In this document: positions 1-5,223 of the stretch, piece after piece
Position numbering within the stretch: the stretch's first letter is position 1
Layout: the number at the start of each line of letters is the position of its first letter
Source: Bacillota bacterium
GTDB taxonomy: Bacteria > Bacillota_E > Sulfobacillia > Sulfobacillales > Sulfobacillaceae
Assembly: GCA_021802375.1 (NCBI GenBank)
Contig: JAKAAL010000390.1
Coordinates: 1 to 5,223, forward strand
Reading direction: 5' to 3'
DNA: 5,223 nt
Position numbers and translations under genes: made by a program
Notes under the pieces: generated by a model
Seen by the model: the letters and a program-made list of their open reading frames with translations, nothing else
Told to the model about the DNA's origin: nothing
Databases searched by the model: none

Positions 1-1887
1 TATTGGTGGCGCCACCTTCATCGCTTCACGCAAGTTGCTTAAAATAGATTGGGCGGTATTGGGATCAAGATTTAAAAAGGTGCCCGTGTCCGTCCGCTCG
101 ATGGAACTGCGCATCTCCGCCTCGACTTCGGGCGACAACACCAGCGCGTGCAACACCCCGGTATTCAAATAGGGATGGACAATGGTTCTGCCGATAGCTT
201 GACGTACGGCCTCGGTTAGCATTTCGGGATCCCGAGACGAACGCGCTTGATCCGCCATCGCTTCTAAAATGGTGGGCAAATCACGAATCGAAACCCGTTC
301 TCGAAGCAGGTTGGATAAAACCCGCTGAATTTCTCCCAGGCTTAAGAGATCCGGCAAGAGCTCTTCAACGATCGCAGGGTGCGTCTTGCGCACGTGGTCA
401 ACCATAGCCTTGAGATCTTGGCGTCCAAGAATTTCAAAAGCGTGGCTGCGCACGGATTCGGCCAGATGGGTGACCATCACCGAGCCCGCATCGATGACCG
501 TCCATCCTTGCAGTTCGGCGCGATCTCTCGCCTCTTCGCCGATCCAATGCGCTTTAAGCCCAAATACGGGATCCGTGGTCGGCACTTGCCCTTCCACCAT
601 GAGCTCCCCCTGGCCCATGGCCAAGAAGCGATCGGGCCTGAGCTCTCCTTGGGCCACTTCCCCTCCCCGGATGCGTATGCGGTATTGATTGAGCCCCAGT
701 TCCAGGTTGTCTCGAACCCGCACCGAAGGCAGGACTAAGCCTAATTCGGCGGCAATTTGCCGCCTTAAGGCGGAAATGCGTTGAATGAGGTCCTGGCCCG
801 CGCGCCCGCTAGCCAAAGGCACCAGACCTACCCCTAATTCCAATTCCACCGTATCCACCCCGATGAGAGCCATCGCGGACTCGGGACCCTTGTCGCGTTC
901 CTTGCGCTGGCCATCCTCGGCCACCTTTTGGGCCTGGCGTTCCGCCTTTTGGCTCCTCTCCATCCTCCAACCGAGATAGAGTCCACCTAAGCCTAAAACG
1001 CTTGGCACCAAAGGCGGCAAGCCAAACAAGGCTAAGAGAAACAACACGATGGACACGATGTAGAGCACGCGCGGCAACGCCGTCAACTGCCGCATCAGAT
1101 CGCCGCCCAAGCTGGCTCCACCGCTGCCTGACCGGGTGACAATGATGCCAGCGGCGGTAGACAGCAGTAATGCGGGGATTTGCGTGGTCAAGCCTTCGCC
1201 CACGGTCAAGATGGTATACGTACTGATGGCTTGCGCAAAACTTAAGTGGCGAGTCGCCAATCCCAGAACCAGGCCGCCAATGATGTTGACAACCACGATG
1301 ATGATCCCCGCCATGGCATCCCCGCGAACAAACTTCGACGCACCATCCATGGCCCCGTAAAAGTCGGCCTCGCGTTCCACATCGAGGCGTCTTCGCTTGG
1401 CTTCGACCTCTTTGATCAAGCCCGCATTCATTTCGGCGTCGATGGCCATCTGTTTTCCCGGCATGGCGTCCAAGGTAAAGCGGGCCGCCACCTCGGAAAC
1501 CCGCTCAGCACCCCGGGTGATCACCATAAATTGAATGACCACCAGAATGACGAAAATGATGATCCCGACGAGCACATTGGAGCCCACGACCAATCGGCCA
1601 AACGTCTGGATCACATTTCCTGCGGCCCCATCCAAAAGGATCAACCGCGTCGCCGTGACCTCCAAAGCCAGGCGAAATAAGGTGGTAAGCAGCAACAAGG
1701 AGGGGAACACCGAGAGATCGAGGACCTCACGGATGAACATGGTGCTAACCAGCACGGTAATGGCCAAGGCAATGTTCAAGAGCAAGAAAACATCAAGGAC
1801 AAAGGCGGGCACGGGGATTACCAACATCAAGATGGCCACGACGGCCGCCATGGGCACGAATCCCTCTTTTAAGACCTCAAGCTTCAT
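1..1887 (-). CDS. flhA: Flagellar export gate protein FlhA (FHIPEP family), C-terminus cut off by window edge
   Basis: FlhA is the large inner-membrane subunit of the flagellar type III export gate. It couples ion flow to protein export and binds substrate-chaperone complexes through its cytoplasmic domain. The frame is open from the ATG at 1887 to the left edge, giving 629 residues of a family usually near 690, so roughly the last 50-70 are missing. Residues 1-125 are hydrophobic membrane segments. The FHIPEP signature follows at residues 129-150 (EVAARFTLDAMPGKQM), then KFVRGDAMAG near 185-193, whose Asp190 matches the essential RGD aspartate of Salmonella FlhA (Asp208). More membrane helices lie at about 190-307. 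A charged linker at about 308-340 leads into the cytoplasmic domain, which has recognisable blocks such as VPTTDPVFGLKAHWI (436-450) and the THLAESVRSHAFEILGRQ region (473-490). A purine-rich Shine-Dalgarno (GAGAGGGG) lies 5-7 bases before the ATG. The start overlaps the end of flhB by 11 bases, suggesting translational coupling. GEG replaces the GDG triplet usual in the transmembrane region (about 230-232). Family assignment is certain. Confidence 0.98.
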   Translation of the reverse strand, partial: MKLEVLKEGFVPMAAVVAILMLVIPVPAFVLDVFLLLNIALAITVLVSTMFIREVLDLSVFPSLLLLTTLFRLALEVTATRLILLDGAAGNVIQTFGRLVVGSNVLVGIIIFVILVVIQFMVITRGAERVSEVAARFTLDAMPGKQMAIDAEMNAGLIKEVEAKRRRLDVEREADFYGAMDGASKFVRGDAMAGIIIVVVNIIGGLVLGLATRHLSFAQAISTYTILTVGEGLTTQIPALLLSTAAGIIVTRSGSGGASLGGDLMRQLTALPRVLYIVSIVLFLLALFGLPPLVPSVLGLGGLYLGWRMERSQKAERQAQKVAEDGQRKERDKGPESAMALIGVDTVELELGVGLVPLASGRAGQDLIQRISALRRQIAAELGLVLPSVRVRDNLELGLNQYRIRIRGGEVAQGELRPDRFLAMGQGELMVEGQVPTTDPVFGLKAHWIGEEARDRAELQGWTVIDAGSVMVTHLAESVRSHAFEILGRQDLKAMVDHVRKTHPAIVEELLPDLLSLGEIQRVLSNLLRERVSIRDLPTILEAMADQARSSRDPEMLTEAVRQAIGRTIVHPYLNTGVLHALVLSPEVEAEMRSSIERTDTGTFLNLDPNTAQSILSNLREAMKVAPPI

Positions 1888-2989
1888 GGCTTCCCCTCTC
1901 CCCGAGGCGCCTACGGCGCACGATGAAGGCAATAATTTCCGCCACGACTTGGTAATGCTCGGGCGAAATCGCCTCCCCTACCGGTTCGGCATACAGCGCG
2001 CGAGCCACGGGCGGATTTTCCACCACGGGCACCTGGGCTTTAAAGGCAATCTCGCGAATGCGCAGAGCGGCTTCGTCAGCCCCTTTGGCTACCACTTGCG
2101 GCGCGGTCATCGAGCGGTCGTCCCATTTGAGCGCCACCGCAAAGTGGGTAGGATTGGTCACCACCACGGTGGCAGCACGCACGGCTCGTAGCCCAAACTT
2201 GGCATAACGGCGCTGCATTTCCCGCCGCCGACCTTTGACATGCGGGTCTCCTTCGAGGTCCTTTTGCTCATCTCGCACCTCTTGATTCGACATGCGCAGA
2301 CCCTGTTGAAACGAGCGCATCTGCCACACCATGTCGATCAGAGCGACAAAGAGATAGGCCAGTCCAGCCCGCAGCAGCACGCCGGTCAACGTCCCCTTGG
2401 CAAAGGTCAGCACCGCCCCCAGGGAGATACTCATGAGATTGGGATATTGCGACAGCTGGTGGCGGATCAACATCCCCGCCGCCACCCCCACCAAACCAAT
2501 CTTCATCAGTCCCTTGAGCAAACTCCAAAGCCCTTGGACAGAAAATATCTTCGTCAATCCCTGTATGGGATTAATGCGATTAAAATCCGGGGCCAAGGCC
2601 TGCAACCTAAAGCTAAACCCGCCTTGAATCATTCCGACGAATAGCCCGGCTAGGGACAAGGGAATGACCATTGGTGCCAGAACCAGCGCAAGATTGCGCA
2701 AGATTAAAGGCAATAGGCTGGCCATGGCTAGCGCAAATCCCCGGGTGTTGATATTTTGCAGAACATCTGCCTCCAGATGAGCCAGGTGTTGACCGGCCCA
2801 GGGCATATACCACTTCAGCAGCAAAAAGGCCACGATCAAGGCCAAAGCCGCCTGAAAGTCCGGAGACTTCCACGATTGCCCCTCTTCTCGCGCCTTTTGC
2901 CGTCGCCGTGGAGTGGGCGCGTGCGAGCGTTCTTGGCCGGAAAGGGCCCATATGGAGGCGCGAGCGGGAAGTACAGCAAGGCCGAGCAT
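1877..2989 (-). CDS. flhB: Flagellar export switch protein FlhB, 370 aa
   Basis: FlhB sits beside the FliPQR gate. Its cytoplasmic domain switches substrate specificity from rod/hook to filament proteins after self-cleavage. The N-terminal block APTPRRRQKAREEGQ (residues 24-38) corresponds to the family's ATPKK-type stretch. Four membrane regions follow at about 45-65, 85-125, 153-175 and 203-222. Next come MSNQEVRDEQKDLEGDPH (233-250) and the autocleavage tetrapeptide Asn279-Pro-Thr-His282, encoded at 2144-2155, then the conserved C-terminal subdomain FAVALKWD to about residue 360. I chose the ATG at 2989 because GGAGGG (2999-3004) lies 9 bases upstream and the ATG comes 2 bases after the fliR stop. 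A longer GTG start at 3019 is possible but would overlap fliR and shows no such site. The hydrophobic first 15 residues resemble the short leader seen before this block in many Gram-positive FlhB proteins. The gene lies between fliR and flhA in one operon. The stretch just before NPTH (KFGLRAVRAATVVVT) departs from the usual RRMM..VP.ADVV pattern. Confidence 0.98.
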   Translation of the reverse strand: MLGLAVLPARASIWALSGQERSHAPTPRRRQKAREEGQSWKSPDFQAALALIVAFLLLKWYMPWAGQHLAHLEADVLQNINTRGFALAMASLLPLILRNLALVLAPMVIPLSLAGLFVGMIQGGFSFRLQALAPDFNRINPIQGLTKIFSVQGLWSLLKGLMKIGLVGVAAGMLIRHQLSQYPNLMSISLGAVLTFAKGTLTGVLLRAGLAYLFVALIDMVWQMRSFQQGLRMSNQEVRDEQKDLEGDPHVKGRRREMQRRYAKFGLRAVRAATVVVTNPTHFAVALKWDDRSMTAPQVVAKGADEAALRIREIAFKAQVPVVENPPVARALYAEPVGEAISPEHYQVVAEIIAFIVRRRRLGERGSHEA

Positions 2990-2991
2990 CT

Positions 2992-3765
2992 TTAATGTCC
3001 CTCCACGATCGCCAACCACCGACTCACGTCATAAAAGGCCGTATGCCAGATGTTTGGGATTAGCGCCATTAGAAAAGGCAAGGTGCCCAGCATCACCACA
3101 AGGCTGATGCCGAAGTTCACCGGCAAGGACAAGAAATAGGCGTTGATTTGGGGAAACGCCCGCGACACCACCCCAATACCCATATCCACCACCAAACTTG
3201 AGAGGAATAAAGGAGCCGCCACCAATAGCGCCATGGTCAAGGCCGATTGAAAGATGCCCACGATAAAGAGTAAAGCGTGCGCCGAAAGCATCTCGTGCGT
3301 CAAGGGCAAGGCCACAAAACTGGCATGCAGGGCGGTCATAGTCAACTCCAACCCGCCTCCAACGACAAAAACAAAGGTGGCGATGAGCGTCTGCCACTCA
3401 GAAAGAAACGATCCTGCCGACAAAAGTCCTGGATTTGCGGCCACCGCTAGTCCAACGCCCATTTGGTAAGTAATTAATTGTCCGGCCATACCAAATAGGC
3501 CCAAGAACATCGACAAGATGAGCCCGATGGCTACCCCGACCAGGAGTTGAAAGCTCACCGCCAGGCCTAGCGCAAGGCCGGTGACAAACACTTCCGGCAC
3601 CGTAGCCACCAACGCCCCCGCGAACAGAAACACCATGGCAGGTTTCAGCATTTTGGGAAAAAATCCTGAACTTAAGACGGGCGCAGAGATCACCAGTCCC
3701 GCCAGACGCGCCACCACCAACAGGAACGTAATCAACCAACCGTTCGAAATCACGCTAAAACTCAT
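2992..3765 (-). CDS. fliR: Flagellar export gate protein FliR, 257 aa
   Basis: FliR is a core subunit of the FliPQR export gate, through which flagellar proteins cross the inner membrane. The length of 257 residues is typical. The protein is almost wholly hydrophobic with about six membrane segments. Family features seen are VVARLAGLVISAPVLSS near the N-terminus (17-33) with the conserved Arg20, the block FGMAGQLITYQMGVGLA at 91-107, and the C-terminal run VDMGIGVVSRAFPQINAYF (193-211) followed by LPVNFGISLVV. The ATG at 3765 has GAAGG 4 bases upstream and AAGG 11 bases upstream. The gene begins 24 bases after fliN ends and stops 2 bases before flhB begins, so it belongs to the fliN-fliR-flhB-flhA unit. 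fliP and fliQ normally precede fliR directly. Here fliN does, and fliP lies on the opposite strand. Confidence 0.97.
   Translation of the reverse strand: MSFSVISNGWLITFLLVVARLAGLVISAPVLSSGFFPKMLKPAMVFLFAGALVATVPEVFVTGLALGLAVSFQLLVGVAIGLILSMFLGLFGMAGQLITYQMGVGLAVAANPGLLSAGSFLSEWQTLIATFVFVVGGGLELTMTALHASFVALPLTHEMLSAHALLFIVGIFQSALTMALLVAAPLFLSSLVVDMGIGVVSRAFPQINAYFLSLPVNFGISLVVMLGTLPFLMALIPNIWHTAFYDVSRWLAIVEGH
2999..3004 (-). promoter_or_regulatory. Shine-Dalgarno site deciding the flhB start
   Basis: GGAGGG on the minus strand lies inside the last codons of fliR, 9 bases before the ATG at 2989. It supports that ATG over the GTG at 3019 as the flhB start. Its place within fliR implies that flhB translation begins where fliR translation ends. 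Confidence 0.8.
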
Positions 3766-3789
3766 TTTGCCTTCAACCTTTAGATTCTC

Positions 3790-4164
3790 TCAAGCCTTCT
3801 GTTCGCCCCATTCGGTGACACGCACCCCAAAGCGATTGCCTACCAAGACAATAACCCCGCTGCCCACCCTACGATCATTGATGAACAAGTGAACGGGTTC
3901 GCGCCAGGATTCCTCCAACGAAATGCGACTGCCCAGGCCAATCTCCAGCCATTCCTTCAAGGTGCGCTGGGTCTGCCCGATTTGCACTTTAAAGGTGACT
4001 GGCAGCTCGTGAAATTTTTGCAGTTCCCGTTGTCGGGCCACATCGCGCTCTTGTGCGATTTCGGGCTCGTCCGCCGCCTCAAATAAGGAGGCCACCAACT
4101 CCGCTGACAGGCCGCCTTCGTGGGCCACGCGTGTTTCACTCCCTATTGCATACTTCGACTCCAT
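3790..4164 (-). CDS. fliN: Flagellar motor switch C-ring protein FliN (SpoA domain), about 124 aa
   Basis: FliN forms the lower part of the cytoplasmic C-ring with FliM. It helps set rotation direction and anchors the FliH/FliI export ATPase complex. A single SpoA/FliN domain fills the C-terminal half (residues 54-118). It opens with LPVTFKVQIGQTQRTLKEWL, followed by IGLGSRISLEES, EPVHLFINDRRVGSG and GNRFGVRVTE, matching the family pattern of LG..SVIELD, EPVD..VNG and FGVRITE. Residues 20-52 are acidic to mixed charge and probably helical. The start is uncertain. The ATG at 4164 gives the usual FliN length but lacks a clear Shine-Dalgarno. A TTG at 4248 would add 28 residues rich in Arg, Asn and Thr that look unlike FliN, and its purine tract is only 2 bases away. 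A GTG at 4128 is a third option. It is first in the minus-strand unit and divergent from fliO. No second SpoA domain or CheC-like part is seen, so it is FliN rather than FliY. Confidence 0.9.
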   Translation of the reverse strand: MESKYAIGSETRVAHEGGLSAELVASLFEAADEPEIAQERDVARQRELQKFHELPVTFKVQIGQTQRTLKEWLEIGLGSRISLEESWREPVHLFINDRRVGSGVIVLVGNRFGVRVTEWGEQKA

Positions 4165-4233
4165 ACCGAGATTCGTGGTATTGATAGTCAGTTCGAGGCG
4201 TTGCCTGAAGTTCCTCTTTTGTCGCCTCGGTAT
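4163..4233. repeat. Inverted repeat ATACCGAG / CTCGGTAT reaching the fliN start codon
   Basis: ATACCGAG (4163-4170) and CTCGGTAT (4226-4233) are exact 8-base reverse complements with 55 bases between them. In the minus-strand RNA the downstream arm contains the first two bases of the ATG at 4164. The upstream arm shares bases 4226-4229 with the other inverted repeat here, so the two stems cannot form together. Function is unproven. Confidence 0.4.
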
Positions 4234-4289
4234 TTGCGAGTGCCGCAAAACCCCTTATATTTTGTCGAACCAGCGGTGCTGTTCGTATA
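4165..4289. promoter_or_regulatory. Divergent intergenic region between fliN and fliO
   Basis: This is the only sizeable non-coding stretch in the window, and both transcription units read away from it, so promoters for both are expected here. On the plus strand, TTGTCG (4262-4267) and TATAAT (4286-4291) are 18 bases apart and resemble a housekeeping sigma promoter. On the minus strand I find no convincing promoter hexamer pair, and I see no sigma-28 type motif. If fliN really starts at the TTG at 4248, the spacer shrinks to about 41 bp. That promoters lie here is inferred from the layout. Confidence 0.6.
4194..4229. repeat. Inverted repeat CGAGGCG / CGCCTCG in the fliN leader
   Basis: CGAGGCG (4194-4200) and CGCCTCG (4223-4229) are exact 7-base reverse complements separated by 22 bases. 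In a minus-strand transcript they could form a GC-rich stem upstream of the fliN ATG at 4164. The long loop and lack of a following U-run argue against a terminator. Confidence 0.45.
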
Positions 4290-4291
4290 AT
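4262..4291 (+). promoter_or_regulatory. Possible sigma-A/sigma-70 type promoter for fliO-fliP
   Basis: TTGTCG at 4262-4267 matches four of six bases of the -35 consensus, and TATAAT at 4286-4291 is a perfect -10, with an 18-base spacer. The difficulty is that the -10 overlaps the ATG of fliO at 4290. A transcript started about 7 bases downstream, near the G-run at 4298-4303, would lack that ATG. The hexamer may therefore be chance, or fliO may start at a non-canonical codon. Confidence 0.4.
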
Positions 4292-4643
4292 GATTAAGGG
4301 GGGATACACGATCGGAAGCGGGAGCCTTATATGGAATTTTGTTTGGGCACTGTTATTAGTTCTGGCTCTAGCCTATGTGGCCGCTCGCCTGCTTAAGGCG
4401 ACGGGCATCGGCAAGAAGAGTCCATCCCAGTTTATTGAACAGCTCGATTACTTGGCGCTTGGCCCCAAACGGGGCATCGCCATCCTCCAGGTGGTGGATA
4501 AGACGCTCTGTGTGGCCATCTCTGAGCACGGCATTGAACTCTTGTGCGAACTGGATGGTTCGGCATTTGCCGAGCGACTAGAATCATTGCCTTCACTGCA
4601 ACGAGGCGCGGCCCCCTTGGGTCAGTTCGCAGAGGAACTTTGA
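4290..4643 (+). CDS. fliO: Flagellar export gate assembly protein FliO, 117 aa
   Basis: FliO (called FliZ in Bacillus) is a small single-pass membrane protein that helps FliP assemble into the export gate. One strong membrane helix spans residues 13-35 (from LIWNFVWALLLVL). Behind it lies a compact cytoplasmic domain with the family pattern QLDYLALGPKRGIAILQVVDK (51-71), where GPKRG is the beta-turn common in FliO, and then CVAISEHGIELLCELD (74-89). A short tail ends EEL. The sequence is poorly conserved in this family, so the call rests on the architecture and on fliP following 38 bases later. The ATG at 4290 is the only canonical start that keeps the membrane helix. It has no evident Shine-Dalgarno and overlaps a TATAAT. 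A G-rich tract at 4298-4304 is well placed for a rare ATC start at 4311, and GGGAG at 4320-4324 lies just before an ATA at 4329. The true N-terminus is therefore doubtful, although the gene itself is not. Confidence 0.88.
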   Translation: MIKGGYTIGSGSLIWNFVWALLLVLALAYVAARLLKATGIGKKSPSQFIEQLDYLALGPKRGIAILQVVDKTLCVAISEHGIELLCELDGSAFAERLESLPSLQRGAAPLGQFAEEL

Positions 4644-4668
4644 CAACATTTGAAAAACCCCAAAGCGC

Positions 4669-4672
4669 GGAG
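4669..4672 (+). promoter_or_regulatory. Shine-Dalgarno site of fliP
   Basis: GGAG lies 9 bases before the ATG at 4682 in the short fliO-fliP spacer and supports this as the fliP start, which also gives a complete signal peptide. Confidence 0.65.
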
Positions 4673-4681
4673 CGACGGCAG

Positions 4682-5223
4682 ATGAGCGACCGCTGGCTCA
4701 AACGTTCCATGCTCGCCGTTTTATTTTGGTTAAGTCTAGGCGGGGTGGCTTTTGCAGCCCCGTTGCCCTCCATTCACATCTCTACCGGTGGCGCTTCGCC
4801 GAGCAATACAATTTCTATATTGGCCCTGCTCACGTTGATTTCGTTTGCACCGGCCATTTTATTAACCATGACCGCCTTTACGCGAATCATTACCGTGCTT
4901 TCCTTTCTTAGAAGTGCCTTAGGGCTGCAAACCACGCCGCCCAACCAAGTGCTCATCGGGCTCGGGCTCTTCATTACCCTGTTCGTGATGTCGCCTACCC
5001 TCAGCGCCATCAACCATCATGCGCTTAGCCCCTATTTGGCCGGGCATCTCTCCTTGATTCAGGCGGGAACCCGGGCCCTCGCTCCCATGCGCACCTTCAT
5101 GTACCGCCAAACGCGCGTGCAGGACATCGCCCTGTTTCTTCATCTGGCTCATTTACCCCATCCCCACAATCTTTCCCAAATCCCTACCACCACGCTGATT
5201 CCCGCCTTTTTGGTCGTTTTGCT
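4682..5223 (+). CDS. fliP: Flagellar export gate protein FliP, N-terminal 180 residues; cut off by window edge
   Basis: FliP is the main pore-forming subunit of the FliPQR export gate and typically has about 220-260 residues. The visible 180 codons stay open to the right edge, so the C-terminal helices are missing. Residues 1-25 look like a signal peptide: WLKR, a hydrophobic core, then a probable cleavage after AFA (25) before APLPS. Such cleavable signals are typical of FliP. The first membrane helix and the hallmark TPPNQVLIGLGLFITLFVMSP follow at 45-105, including SFAPAILLTMTAFTRIITVLS (54-74). The periplasmic portion contains MRTFMYRQTRVQDIALF (136-152). The ATG at 4682 has GGAG (4669-4672) 9 bases upstream and comes 38 bases after fliO, so the two are probably cotranscribed. 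At the very end, IPAFLVVL (173-180) stands where the family usually reads (I/L)PA(F/Y)xxSEL, so the usual Ser-Glu is absent. fliQ is expected next, outside the window. Confidence 0.97.
   Translation, partial: MSDRWLKRSMLAVLFWLSLGGVAFAAPLPSIHISTGGASPSNTISILALLTLISFAPAILLTMTAFTRIITVLSFLRSALGLQTTPPNQVLIGLGLFITLFVMSPTLSAINHHALSPYLAGHLSLIQAGTRALAPMRTFMYRQTRVQDIALFLHLAHLPHPHNLSQIPTTTLIPAFLVVL

Noticed and set aside
1246..2191. Long plus-strand open frames (1246-1680 and 1535-2191) opposite flhA and flhB.
   Set aside because: Their predicted proteins have low-complexity, Asn/His/Arg/Thr-rich composition and match no family I know. They lie wholly antisense to strongly conserved flhA and flhB sequence, so they are frame shadows.
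2240..2644. Plus-strand open frame antisense to flhB, 134 codons.
   Set aside because: It is rich in His, Gln and Leu, has no recognisable motif, and overlaps the conserved FlhB membrane and cytoplasmic regions on the other strand.
2990..3019. Longer FlhB starting with GTG at 3019.
   Set aside because: It would overlap fliR by 28 bases and has no clear Shine-Dalgarno, whereas the ATG at 2989 has GGAGGG 9 bases upstream and gives the usual protein length.
4245..4275. Minus-strand TATAAG (around 4254-4259) as a -10 for fliN.
   Set aside because: No acceptable -35 hexamer lies 16-18 bases upstream on that strand, so it is not supported.
4644..4681. A terminator in the fliO-fliP gap.
   Set aside because: The 38-base gap shows no GC-rich hairpin followed by a T-run; it carries only the fliP ribosome binding site.
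1..5223. A virulence or symbiosis type III secretion system instead of a flagellum.
   Set aside because: FliO has no injectisome counterpart, FlhA and FlhB match flagellar blocks, and no secretin, needle or translocon gene is present.

Overview
This window is a compact block of flagellar protein-export genes from a motile bacterium. It holds two divergent transcription units. On the minus strand, reading from about 4164 down to 1, lie fliN, fliR, flhB and flhA, with flhA running off the left edge. On the plus strand, from about 4290 to the right edge, lie fliO and fliP, with fliP running off the right edge. Nearly every base is coding. The only substantial non-coding stretch is the divergent region of about 125 bp between fliN and fliO (4165-4289).

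All six products belong to one machine. FliP and FliR, with FliQ (not seen here and expected beyond the right edge), form the export gate in the MS ring, with FlhB wrapped around it. FliO is the assembly factor for FliP. FlhA is the large export-gate subunit that couples export to ion flow and docks substrate-chaperone complexes. FliN belongs to the cytoplasmic C-ring, which switches the motor and receives the export ATPase complex. The presence of FliO, which virulence type III systems lack, and the overall gene set argue for a flagellum rather than an injectisome.

The organism cannot be named with confidence. The linked fliN/fliO/fliP/fliR/flhB/flhA gene set and the hydrophobic leader of FlhB ahead of its conserved TPRRRQKAREEGQ stretch recall Gram-positive (Bacillota-type) flagellar operons. 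Ribosome binding sites are good for flhB, flhA and fliP. A moderately GC-rich Bacillota lineage, perhaps Sulfobacillus-like, is my best guess, and it is only an inference.

The notable feature is organisational. The usual collinear order fliN-fliO-fliP-fliQ-fliR-flhB-flhA is broken here: fliO-fliP point one way and fliN-fliR-flhB-flhA the other, around a shared regulatory region. That region contains a TATAAT hexamer overlapping the only canonical fliO start, and two overlapping inverted repeats just upstream of, and reaching into, the likely fliN start codon. I see no mobile element, RNA gene, CRISPR array or unfamiliar gene, and no evidence for a wholly new system.
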